Below, in pieces: positions 1 through 10,860 of a stretch of 64,000 nucleotides of DNA. A program made the position numbers and the translations under genes. The notes beneath the pieces are model-generated. The model ran no database searches and was not told the DNA's origin. It worked only from the letters and a program-made list of their open reading frames with translations. Source of the DNA: Sphagnum compactum (Eukaryota; Bryophyta; Sphagnopsida; Sphagnales); NCBI GenBank assembly GCA_965153455.1, contig OZ234495.1:19774875-19838874 (forward strand), written 5' to 3'. Numbering within the stretch: position 1 is the stretch's first letter; each line of letters opens with the position of its first letter.

Positions 1-2519
1 CTATTTGGTTTTGCAACTAAATTTTTGCCTTTTACGACTAATGTGACATCGTGCTAACATCAACTGAATCACCTACAATTTAGTTACAACTAGCCTGTAA
101 CTAAATTGGTTTACATCTACATATGGGTTAGATTTATCATCCAATAATAACCATTTAAAATCCCATTAATCACAAACGAAGTGCTGCTTAATCACAATTG
201 ACATATGTATATATACATCAATTATAATAGTTATTTGATTTATGAATAAACTTCATATTCATAAATTTTAATTTATATTTCAAATTAGCATTCAAAATTT
301 TCATACTATTTTTATTTTAATTAAAATCATTGATAAGATTATTGTAATTATATTAATTCATTACATTAAATTATTTATAATTTAAAATATTGACTATTCC
401 AACATATAATATTATACTAAATATTTTTATATTTTAAATAAAAATAAATTATTTTAATTAATGTATAATTACTATAAAATCATAATAATTAGTTTACTTA
501 TACATTAATTACTATAAACACATAATTTATAATTCAGCTTAATTATACATAATTTTCATTTTTAATATTTAAAAAAATTAAAATATTTCCAATATAATTA
601 AATGAATTAATTTAAATTTTATAATTATAAGGATTACATTCCAGTATACTAGAATGTCTAATTATGTATTGATTATAATATATTATTGTTTGTTTTGTCA
701 TAATATTTTAGAATAATTTTACTGAAATTTTAAAATAATTATAATAAATTATTTTACTTAGTATTTTTACTGCTTATTTAAAACGAATAAATAATATTAT
801 AACATTAATTTTCACATGAACTAGAATGATAGTTCCTAACCATAAAAAATAACTATTGTATCCACAACACTTATGTTTTAATAATAATAATAAAATTTCA
901 GATCCTAGTTGAAAACTTATGTCTTGTAATAAGATTTTTATTTAAAATTTTTATAATAATCTTAAAATAATGAGAAAAGTTGATGTAATTCCTATATTTA
1001 AAAACAAATATACACTATATAATTGTATGTATTACTCATTATTTACTTACTTACAGTAAATTGTTAATATAAAAACATAAAATTTTATATTAATATTCAA
1101 TATTCTATAGTAACACAAAATCGGTGTTAAATCATTGTAATATTTAATTTATTTGTAAGTTAAAATTACAATACTTGCATAATTAATTTATAATCAAAAT
1201 TTATTATTATTATCTATAAATTATAAATTTAATTCTTATTTAATTTTTTAGAATAATCATAATTTAATTAAAATAATTAATGTTATGACCATAACTACAT
1301 GGATTATAATAATAGTGTTTTTTAGTATAATAATTAAATTATTTTTACATTAATTATATTATCTATAAGTCGACCAGATTTTTAAAATAAAAAAATATTT
1401 TAAAATATTTTAATTAATGAATTACTTATGAATTATGTATTAACAAGTTGTGAATAATTAAATAACTAGTTAGTTAAATATTTAAAAAGTTATTAGTTAT
1501 TTAAATAGTTGGTAATGAATACTTAATATTTGTAGTGTATAGTCTATATTTTAAATATATGTTAAATTTAATCATTATTATTAAATGATTATTTAATTAT
1601 CGAATGAGCCATTTATTTGAATTGTTTAAAAATATAAAAACTAAGAAAAAAATGCATGAAATTTTTTTTGAAGTTACAACTTAGTTTGTGAAGAAGTTGT
1701 AACTTCAAAACTTATCCCATATTATTTGTTTTTCATTCCTAGTTTGAACACTATATAAACAAGGAGTGTGGTCATTGAATTTCACATTAAAAAATGTGTG
1801 CACATGGGATGAACTTTTCAAAAGGCTTAACCAAAAACGAAAAGGAAAATTATGCACAATTTTAAACTATTTATTTCCCCACCCTACTTATCTACCTAAT
1901 TAAGTAGGTGCTTAGTTTGAACTACCCACTTAGGTTGACCTATGTACCTACCTACTTATGTACCTATCTATATGAGTAGGTATTTAGCTTAGGAAGGTAG
2001 GACCTACTTACTTGCTTTTTTACTTAAGTAGGTAGGTAGGTATTTAGCTTAAGTTTGTAGGCACCTACTTATGTACTTACTTAGGTACTTACCAACCTAA
2101 TGTTAATATTTTGTATTAAATTCAAATTATAAAAATGTCACGTGGCATATTTACATTGGGCCACATGTCATAATATAAATCATCCAAGCATGTGAATTGA
2201 ACATTTCAAATAATTTCAAAATAATATTATTATTTATTTTAAATAATAAATTATTGGGACACATGGCAACACATCATTTGCTCTCAATGGTGACCAAAAT
2301 AATTGCATCTTTGTCAGATGTGACAATACGTATACAATGAAGTCAAAGGATGAACTTGTATTTGTTGATTTTTTCTTTCATCCAATACCTTTTGTCGTTT
2401 GCGACTAATATCGTAAGCGACTTGCCCAATGTGACTAAGGGGAGTTTAATCGTAAATGTCGCTTGCAACTCAAATTTAGTTGCAAAATCTAGTTGAAAAT
2501 ATCAGTTTTTCTTCTAGTG
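1..2519. mobile_element. Non-autonomous CACTA (En/Spm-like) DNA transposon, left tip cut off by window edge
   Basis: The right end reads, on the minus strand from 2519, CACTAGAAGAAAAACTGAT, which is the typical start of a plant CACTA terminal inverted repeat. About 32 bases further in comes TTTTGCAACTAAATTT. The same 16 bases occur on the plus strand at 9-24, in the expected inverted orientation, so about 24 bases of the left terminus lie outside the window and the whole element would be about 2.54 kb. Subterminal words such as GCAACTAAAT and GCGAC/GTCGC variants recur near both ends. The interior is very AT-rich, shows no coding potential, and carries a block of GTAGGT/ACCTAC repeats at 1880-2100. 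It would depend on a transposase supplied from elsewhere. The right flank is AAA; the left target-site copy is not visible. Confidence 0.8.
1880..2100. repeat. Cluster of TACCTACTTA / TAAGTAGGTA inverted and direct repeats
   Basis: Within about 220 bases, short words ACCTAC, TACCTACTTA, AAGTAGGT and their reverse complements occur repeatedly, separated by TATTTAGCTTA-type spacers. Both orientations are present, so the tract can fold into several alternative hairpins. It lies inside the CACTA element, towards its right half. Confidence 0.7.
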
Positions 2520-3367
2520 AAAGGGAGTCAAGTCATCACTTGAGAAAGAATGAAACAATTCAATGAAAACAAAAAACATAAAAACATCTTAATATTGAAG
2601 GAGAGTATCAAGAACTTCATGCTCCTCTTCCACAATCTTGACAATAAAACCTATGGTTCTTGGTGTGAGAATGGTGTTTTGAGAGTTGTGATTCAAACTA
2701 TCACTAATAATGCAATAACGGCCAAAGCTAACCACCCATTAGCACCTTTGAAAAGAAATGGTACGAATTTGGTACATTGAACTTGAAACCAAGTTATTAA
2801 AGTCATACAAGATGTCCTTGGATATATGTTAAGAACTTGGCTAAAATATAAACATAATGCGCAAACACTATTTAGAGACAAAGGTTGTCCTTGAATCGTC
2901 AACCATGATGATGAGGTCTAAACAACTAGTAACATGAAATGCTGCCATGTTAACAGGTGCACAAGGATGGGACTTAAAGAATTGAAAGCAAAATGAAGGA
3001 AGAAGAAGAAGAACAACAAAAGTGAAATCAAACGAAGGGCATGAATTGGAGTGATTTAGAAGATGAGAAGCAGGAACCCTAGAAATATGATCTAGGCAAA
3101 TCTGGGTTGTTTCTTGCATTGACAAGATCCTGCCAAGGATCCCAGCCACTGTCAGTCACTCTATGGACCAAAGCATTTCAAGACCAGACATGCATACATA
3201 ATGACCACTATGCCTTTGTCATAAACCTGACAATGAAGCTGTCAAAGTGTGCGTACAAGCAGCTCAAGGTCACAATGAATTCCAACCATCACCTTCTTGC
3301 TTATAAGAGACAATGGGTGTATTATGAACCTGGTTTACAAAGCAAACGAAGTCACACCTGTAAGTAC
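2520..3367. other. Intergenic stretch, no recognisable gene
   Basis: Between the CACTA end and the first recognisable piece of the clpD relic I see only short open frames with no family signature and an AAGAAGAAGAAG-type purine run near 3000. Lower-identity 3' exons of the clpD relic might lie here, but I could not align any. Confidence 0.4.
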
Positions 3368-5010
3368 CTGATGGTCATTCAGATGACCAGCTTCAAAAAC
3401 TTGGAGGATATTGAAGGCATCAGGGTGATCTTTCTCAATCTCATCTATTAGACTATTAGAATCAGAATGAGGGGTTTTTGATGGACTGCCTCAGTGAGAG
3501 CTCTGCCATCACCATAACCCACATAACCTGGTGGGGAACCAATGAACTTACTCACACTATGCCTCTCCATGTATTCACTTTCATGTCCAATTGTATCATA
3601 GCCTTCTCCTGCCATTCCACACAAACTTTTCAAAACCAGAGAAAAACTCAACACTACATATTCCCAGAAATTACTTACATCATATTGTTTCCACAGCAGC
3701 AAACTGTGTCCTATTTGAAACAAGCTCTTTGCATTATTGTCACAACAGCCAATAAAAGAAAATATTGGAATCTAACATAAAAATGAGAAACCCAACCAAA
3801 TTCTACAAGAGTACCATATACTCACAGAACCAAAGTAATGCTTGGCTAAAGCCTTAGTGAGCTCAGTTTTTTCAACACTAGTAGGTCCACAGAAAAGCAT
3901 GGCTACAATGGGGTGAGGGAGTCTTGAGACCCACATGAGCCCTTTGGACTGCATGTGCAATTGCATTCACAGCAGCATCCTGGCCTATAAAGCATGTGCA
4001 CAAAATCTTCTCCAAGTTTGTTAACCTGTTTTGTTCATTTGCCATCAATTGCTCAACTGTGATTCTAGACCACATCGTTGCAACTGCCACTATCTCTACT
4101 GGTCCCACAACCACTGGTCTGTACCCATAACAATCATGGCAACAAAGTTTAGGACCTCACACCATCTGCATAGACAATCACAACTATCATACTGAAATGT
4201 CAAAAAAGTTATACCTCCAAAAAATCTTGTGCTAACTGCAAGGTGGAGAAAAATGGTGGCTTCACCAGAGTGAGATTCTTTGCAACATGCAACAGCACAC
4301 TACAACATACAGTACCAGAACACAAGTTATGGGTTCTGTGTTGCCACTATTGGGCAAGAAATAAACCCATCATCCCCTTCACCTAATTGTAAAAACAAAG
4401 TACAACTAGAGAGTTTGAGTCAACATTTGCAAGCAACAAAGACACACCCCCCTCTCCATTTCATTGTCACCAAACCTCTAGACCTCAAAGGGTTGAACTG
4501 AAACTACTTCAAGAACAGGAACCGCACACTACAGTTGAACACATGAAGGACATAGCCATTAGTAAATTCATAATCATCCGAGGAGGTTGCAGAAGTTACC
4601 ATGTCCTCTAATATGTACTCCATGCTACCATTTGCATTCACAAAATCCTGGGAGCATGTCTTTAATCAGTGAACTGCAAAACCAACAGAAAAAAACCCAT
4701 TATAATCTAGTTGCCACATGTTTTGCATCTCCACGACGGGACTGACAGCTTCTTGAGAAGCATGTACAACATGAATCTCCTGCCAGTATTCTATGGGTTT
4801 GGTGCTCCTTCCTCTTCCCTAATGCATTTATGTGGGCCTAGCTACCAGATTCATCAAACAAATCAATTGCCTTGTTAGGAAGGGATCAGTCAGGAATATA
4901 CCAAGCTGACAAATACCCTGCAGCCTCCACTGCTTCAGTTGTAATGTCACACTTATGGTGCTCCTTGTATCCACTTCTCGGCCCCACCAAAATCTTCACA
5001 GAATCCTCCA
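3368..5010 (-). pseudogene. ClpD/ERD1-type chloroplast Hsp100 chaperone pseudogene
   Basis: Read right to left, pieces follow the order of the plant ClpD protein. They are an EDSVKIL..GY..HH segment (about 5010-4890), NKAIDLFDESGS (about 4860), YWQEIHVVHA (about 4780), then GPVEIVAVATMW with the second-domain linker and GQDAAVNAIAHAVQRAHVGLK (4114-3930). Next come AMLFCGPTSVEKTELTKALA (3920-3840), [19 protein letters not shown] (3600-3500), and a Walker B region DEIEKDHPDAFNI (about 3440-3400), ending at a CAG/gtac junction. The intron positions suggest a copy of a genomic gene rather than a retrocopy. The gene is dead: there are stop codons after YIPD and after DESGS, frameshifts before YWQEI, before MLFCGP and before DEIEK, and the Walker A motif has lost two glycines (GPTSVEKTE for GPTGVGKTE). 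Functional ClpD is a stromal AAA+ unfoldase working with ClpP. ClpC is the alternative parent, but the AAMLFCGP-like and YWQEI stretches favour ClpD. Confidence 0.85.
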
Positions 5011-5189
5011 ATTTAGGACTTCAATGTGCCCATTTAAAGTTTTCCAGAGCCCATTCGTAGTTCTTAAACCCCTCCAATTGCAGGATTCACAAAGATTTTT
5101 GTTGAGTTGGGTATTACAGCTAGAAAGATTTCCTACACCAAGACCATCAGTCAGATCAAGGTACTGCCTTACTGATGTCATATTGTCTA

Positions 5190-6185
5190 GAAAAGGCAAG
5201 GTAATGGATCCTAAGAAGGTTGAAGCCTTAGTAAACATGCTAGTACCTACTAACCCCTAAGAGATCCAAGTTTTTAATAAAATGGCCCAATTTTATAAGT
5301 GTTTTATTAAAAAAATTGCTTCAATCATGTCACCTATCACTAAGTTGTTCAAAAAGTCTAAAGTCTTTGAATGGACTGAAGAATGCCAAAATGCTTGGGG
5401 GGAGATTAAGAATGGGTATATACAAGCCAATATTTTGATCAACCCAAATTGGGAGCTTGAATTTCATGTTCATACATATGCACCTTAATTAGCAGTAAAA
5501 ACCATACTAACACAAAACCCAACTGGTAAGTTTGATCAACCGGTTATGTATGCATGCAGATTGTTAAACTTAGCTAAGTGCAACTATACTACTACTGAGA
5601 GATAAGCCTTGGTTATGGTCTATGCTTTGCAAAAATTTAGACATTATTTATTGGGTAACCAATTTATATTTTATGTTGACCACATGGCCCTAATGTACTT
5701 AGTTAATGAACCACAAGTTTTTAGCATAATAATTAGACGGTTACTGTTATTTTTGGAATATGACTTCATTTTTATTTAGAAGCTTGGTAGATCCCATTTG
5801 ATGGTAGATGCATTAAATAGATTGCCCAATCAAGTAAAACTAGTTAGTGTACCTAATTAGACCACTGATGTTCACTTGTTCATTTTATCGCCAGAGTGGT
5901 TACATAGTGTTTATGACTACATGTTAGAGGGAATGATGCCAAAAAGATTTACAACTTCACAATGACAATATTCAATTAAGCCTTGATCTTGGCAAAGATT
6001 TTTAAATATTTATTTTTTCCACAAAAGAATAGTCCACAGAAACCACAAACTAGGGTCAAGAGAACTAGATAGGAAATGTAGGTAGCATTGGAGAACAAAA
6101 AAAAAGTTACAACAAAATTTCCAAGGAATGTTTTAAAGAGGAAGAATAGATTTGAAGAAGGTGGAACCTTAGGGTCAGTGATGCA
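5190..6185 (+). mobile_element. Ty3/Gypsy retrotransposon relic (end of reverse transcriptase plus RNase H)
   Basis: A single broken reading frame from about 5190 to 5965 carries the thumb of the reverse transcriptase and the RNase H domain of a Ty3/Gypsy polyprotein. Visible pieces are DPKKVEALVNML, MAQFYKCFIKKIASIMSP, KVFEWTEECQNAW, LINPNWELEFHVH, FDQPVMYA, KFRHYLLGNQFIFYVDHMAL and GRSHLMVDALNRLPNQ. Several in-frame stops interrupt it (after VPTNP, HTYAP, TTER and others). After a TTDVHLF..LEGMMPKRFTTSQ linker the frame is lost and the integrase is missing. A short tail, ending in GGTLGSVMHP followed by a stop near 6190, looks like the polyprotein C-terminus, so an internal deletion is likely. 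It abuts the clpD relic on the opposite strand. Confidence 0.85.
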
Positions 6186-6189
6186 CCCT

Positions 6190-7200
6190 TAAATTCCTTG
6201 AAAGATTCAAATGCGAGTCCATAGTTATGACATTCTTGGTGCGAGAATGTTATGGAAGCCCAAAGAAGCAAGAATTTTAAAGAATTTTATAGATCAAACA
6301 GTGTAATTTGGTAAACATTCGCGGGTAAAGAATGTTATGACAAGGTGCTAAATGAAGAATTTTAAAGAATTTTAATGTGCAAAATGAAGAATGTCATCAC
6401 TAGGTGCAAGTCTGAAGGTGAGAACAACGGAAGAAAAAGGAATTGGGGTATGTCCCTAATTTGTAGCATTTCGGGGGTAAAAAGGCCATGTTGGAAATTT
6501 AGGATGGGATTAAGATGAACTCACAAACGAGAATTCATGATGAGATCAACCTGCACATCAAGAAAAGATGGCGGTTAGTGTAAGTTGAATGGAAGTGGTG
6601 TAGTGGATTTAGTAGGGACAACTTTAAGCACAAGCTTTACCTGGCCTACAACCTTTGAGAGGAGGCACCGCTCCCCTCCCTATAGTATATTCTATGCCTC
6701 TCCATAGGGACTACATCCAAATGTCACTTTTTCTCGGGACTCCTTAGTGAAAGTCCCACAACTTGGACTATTGTTGTCCCAAAATTTTGGCCGCTCATAT
6801 CTTTCTCAAATCAAGTCTATTTTGAAAATGTAAGGGCAATGTCTTATAGCACTCAAAAAGACCTTTCCAATGGTGTATAACACGCTTTAATCATACCTCA
6901 TTTGTCCCCTGCTTTCTAGGGATTTGTGGTCAGAAGTCAAATTTCCAATTTGATTCTTGCCCCTTCTTTTGATCATAACTCATGCAAATTAGGTCTAAAT
7001 GAACAATTCAAGGGCACTTTAAGCATATACTCTTCAAGACCTTTCTAATGGTGTCTTGGGGGTTTGTTTTCCGTTTCAACCAAGGCTTTGAACATTTGCA
7101 AATCCCGCACGAGTGTAGTTCCCATTTGACAATCACAAATTAGAAATGAAACATTAAAACATATGAAAATTGTTGAAGGATAATGTTGTACTTATATGTC
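6190..7200 (+). repeat. LTR-like noncoding sequence downstream of the Gypsy relic
   Basis: After the polyprotein tail the sequence is noncoding. It contains repeats of AAGAATTTTAAAGAATTTTA near 6270 and 6355 and GAATGTTATG words at 6247 and 6329. A degenerate pair of segments of roughly 190 bases follows, each ending in AAGACCTTTC(C/T)AATGGTGT (near 6860 and 7037). Position and composition suit the 3' LTR and flank of the Gypsy relic, but I found no matching 5' LTR in the window, so the boundaries are not defined. Confidence 0.4.
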
Positions 7201-9100
7201 TTCATTTGCCTTTCCCCTAAACTTGCCTGGTAGCCCTAGTCTTAGAGTTTCTAATTTATGTCTTTGTAAACATAGAGACCTTTTGAGCAATAAGGCATTT
7301 ATCATGTGATTTTTTTATTGTTTTCTTCAAAGGGCTCTCAATAGTTTGATCATTTAGAGGAGACTTGTCAAATGGTCCTTTACTAAAAGTGCCCATACAT
7401 TCTTTGTCTTCATCCTCAACTAAGAAGGCCAAGTCTTCTTTTAGTTCTTATCGCATGGTGTAACAAGTTTTGTGTGCTGCCTGGTTTAGAGCGTTCGCTT
7501 TCTTGCTTGTCTTCAATCCCTTGTCAAATTTTTGTTTTGTTTTTGTTTTTGTTAGTGTGTAGAAATTTTGGTGTGCACAAGTTCTGGACATAGGCTTGAT
7601 ACCAAGCTTGTTGTTAGCTCTTGAACAACTCTTTTGAGATGAATCGCTTGGTATTGCATCTTTTTATTTTCAGACACAAGCTTCTCTTTCTCTATTTCAT
7701 GCTCTACTTTGACTTTTAACAATTTTCCATGAAGTTCTACCAATGAAACTAGCAACTCCTCATCTCCAACCACACCTCCACCATTATGCACGGAAATTTT
7801 CAACTTTGCAATCAAATAGATTGTTTATCCCAATTTTTTTCCACGTTTGATTTGATGAGTGTTAACGACGCTCACTTCTCCTAACTCTCGTTCAAAAATC
7901 ATTTTGCAAAGCTCATTTTGCAAATGCTTGTTTACTAGCTCTCAAGAGCTCAATGATCTATAGGTGATCAAGATGTAAGGACTTTTGTCTCCTTTGTGGT
8001 CCCTCTTGATAATTGCCATTTGCTTACTAGGTCCAACACCAAAAGCCATTCAATTGCAAGTATTAAGCTAGAAGTAGTGCCACAAGTAGGTGGCCTCCAA
8101 TTCAGCATTGCAATTAGATGCTCTAATTGCCATTATCAAGCAAGTTTGAAGGATTCTACTGATGAGACTCCATCTCCAAAGCCATGACTAGATCTCTCCC
8201 CTAATCATAAACACAAGAAAGCTGATCATGTGAAGAAAAGTTTGAGCTTGGCTATTGTTGTTCGAGAAAAACTTGAAGACAACAATGGTTTAAATGAAAC
8301 CCCCCCCAAGTTGGCTACAATGGGTAAATTAAATTGCAAGGAAAAATCTGACACTAACATTTGCACAAAAATACAATTCCAAGCAAAGAGCTTTAAGGAT
8401 TTTTTTTTTGTTTTCAAATTCAAAGGGTCAAGTTAGGTTTTCAATTTTTGATTCTTGAAATTATAAGTTTTGTGCCCAAGGGGGCAGGTTTTACAGGAAT
8501 AGGGGACCCCACCTCTCCCTCCCCCAAGCCCAAAACACCAAACTGAGAGTCTACAAGGCTGCAAGCTGAGAGAGGGTCTGGGGAATGTGCCCACTTTTCG
8601 CATATTAAACCCTGCTGTGATTTCTTTACTGTATCTTGAGGGCACATTACCCCAGTTTTATATGAATTTTTTGTTTGTAGCCAAAGTGGTGATCATCGTT
8701 AGGAGGATTTAGCCATAAACCAGATATTTACAAAGTTCAAATCATCTTTCAGAGTTTTTAGCTCCACATTTTAAACCAAACATAGAAATCTGGCGATTTT
8801 GACTATTTTTCCCTATCACTTCTAGCAATTAAAAAGCTCAAAAACACTTCATTTATAAAATTTTAATTTCACTTTACGATGGAATTTCGTCAATAAAAAA
8901 AGCTGGTCATTGGCTAGTTGTTGAATATTTCATTAATTTTCAGAAACTGAATTTGACACCCATTTTAGAATTCTAAAATATTCACCACACATTAAATACA
9001 ACATTCTTCCAGAAGCCTCTGCACGTTGCTCCCACCCAAAACGGGTCTGACTTCCATAAGTTCACAATACTCAACACTATGTCCTGAGGTTCGCAACACT
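7200..9100. other. Non-genic stretch with scattered short open frames
   Basis: Apart from the coiled-coil-like frame, there are several plus-strand frames between 7990 and 8440 that could be joined by ignoring stops (CHYQASLKD.., VVREKLEDNNGLNETPPK), with no family I recognise. From 8640 to 9100 I see nothing coding. The DNA is AT-rich, with homopolymer runs near 8401. Confidence 0.3.
7552..7815 (-). pseudogene. Unrecognised coiled-coil-like reading frame, probably a relic
   Basis: An open frame of 87 residues has a charged, heptad-like stretch (VEHEIEKEKLVSENKKMQYQ) suggesting a coiled coil. It stops upstream without a convincing start, has no recognisable domain and lies among noncoding DNA. 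It could equally be chance. No function is proposed. Confidence 0.2.
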
Positions 9101-9109
9101 CAACACTAT

Positions 9110-9138
9110 GGGGGGGGGGGGGGGGGGGGTGGGGGGGT
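9110..9138. repeat. Long poly-G tract
   Basis: A nearly pure run of more than 25 guanines is interrupted by a single T. It sits just left of the 247-base tandem repeat. It could form G-quadruplexes, and its exact length is likely to be uncertain in the assembly. Confidence 0.9.
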
Positions 9139-9153
9139 TCACAATTCAACACT

Positions 9154-10085
9154 ATGTCGGGGTACTCCAGAGCCATCTCCGAAAAGCATGACCAACAAGT
9201 TCCAAAAAATCAATGTAGGCTCACACATTTTCTAATCAATTTTGAATTGACCCATGTACCTACTATGATATCTTTTCCTATTCTTCTGGGGGAGGTTTTG
9301 AAAAAAAGCCTGACCATATTTCTCTCTTTCCTTTCCATGATTCCTGCACACGGTATCATGGGGAAAAAAGGAAATTAAATATGAGGCAGGGTTTTCTGTT
9401 ATGTCAGGGGACTCCAGAGCCATCTCCGAAAAGCATGACCAACAAGTTCCAAAAAATCAATGTAGGCTCACACATTTTCTAATCAATTTTGAATTGACCC
9501 ATGTACCTACTATGATATCTTTTCCTATTCTTCTGGGGGAGGTTTTGGAAAAAAGCCTGACCATATTTCTCTCTTTCCTTTCCATGATTCCTGCACACGT
9601 TATCATGGGGAAAAAAGGAAATTAAATATGAGGCAGGGTTTTCTGTACTGTAAAGGTTTTTGAAAAAATGGAATGTCCCGGCATTTTTTTTTCTCTTCTT
9701 TCCACGATACCAGCACGGTATCATTGGGAAAAAAGGAAACTAAATAAGAGGCAGGGTTTTACTGACTGACTGTAAAGGTTTTGAAAATGGAATACTGGAC
9801 CATATTTTCCTCTTTTCTTTCCATGATACCTGCACGGTATCATTGGGAAAAAAGGAAATTAAATCTGAGGCAGGGTTTTACTTAGTGTAAAGGTTTTGAA
9901 AATGGGAATGCCTGACCATATTTTTCTCTCTTCGTTCCATGACACCTGCAGGGTATCAAGGGGGAAAAAGGAAATTAAATATGATGCAGGGTTTTACTTA
10001 GTGTAAAGGTTTTGAAAAAGGGCATGCCTGAACATATTTTTTCTCTTTCTTTTCCACGATACCTGCCTGGGGAAAATAAATATGA
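9154..10085. repeat. Two-level tandem repeat: 247-base pair of units followed by about 118-base units
   Basis: Two nearly identical units start at 9154 and 9401 (period 247; both begin with GG.ACTCCAGAGCCATCTC). A series with period about 117-120 follows, marked by GGAAATTAAAT.TGAGGCAGGG at about 9617, 9734, 9854 and 9971 and a degenerate copy near 10073. Most units carry the dyad GATACC-N5-GGTATC or a variant of it, so each unit has a small hairpin. No coding function is apparent; the open frames through it are repeat by-products. Confidence 0.9.
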
Positions 10086-10189
10086 CGCAGGGCTTACTTC
10101 CGGTTAAGCGCATGCAAGCTTCACCTACGACTTTCTGCATGCAGCCCCTTATTGTGGCAATTACAGAGTCCTACTTAAATCGGTTTCAC

Positions 10190-10398
10190 TTTTCCAGCCA
10201 CGTGAAAGAGATTTTGATTGAAATGCCAACCATGTACCCTAAACCCCCACTTAGTTGATCAATAGGTGGTGAAAGAGGCTTTTGGTTGAAGCGCGTACCG
10301 TGTACATACCGCCATTTACTAGATCAGTAGGTGATGAAAGAGGTTTTTGTTTGAAATACGTACCGTGTACATACCGTCACTTAGTTGATCAGTAGGTC
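10190..10398. repeat. Three-copy tandem repeat of about 66 bases
   Basis: Units marked by GAAAGAG..TTTTG.TTGAA occur at about 10204, 10271 and 10336. Each ends in (TTAGTTGATCA or TAGATCAGTAGG)-type sequence, and the last two share CGTACCGTGTACATACCG. It lies about 100 bases after the larger tandem repeat. Confidence 0.8.
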
Positions 10399-10440
10399 TT
10401 TGTATATTAAAACAATAAAACATAGATCCAAGTCAAGAAT

Positions 10441-10860
10441 CTGCATCAGTTCAACGAGATGCCCAAAACCTCAAAGTTTTGTATACTCCACTCTTCCAAG
10501 AACTTAATTCCAAAATGGGATTGACAGTGGAGCCAACAATGATATAGGCCACAACTGCCAAGTTCTTCACAAGCCCAAGCGCCTGCCAATGTACAACCAC
10601 ATCTGTGTCAATCAATGGGTCTGAACTGCAAATGTAAGGATACTTCCAAAGAGATTCCCAATTTGACTGGCATAGCCAAGGGGCTTTACACACCTAGCCC
10701 TGAGGTGTTTCCGCAAGGCACATCATTCCTTAGTGAGAGCTATGCAACTGCTGAGGCTTCGCTAGCTTCCCTTAAGAGACCCACAACATGCAAAAGGATT
10801 GCAAAGTCATTACCAAAGCAAAAAATGATATCCCCAAAGTTGCACTCGATGAAGTAGAAA
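10441..10860 (-). pseudogene. Unrecognised coding relic with a possible membrane segment
   Basis: On the minus strand an almost continuous frame with one or two stops reads through hydrophobic stretches, for example LVKNLAVVAYIIVGSTVNPI, followed by a stop after RFWASR. The codon pattern and the hydrophobic segment suggest a fragment of a plant membrane protein, but I do not recognise the family. The plus-strand frame over the same bases (10615-10857) is the alternative reading and looks no better. Confidence 0.25.
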
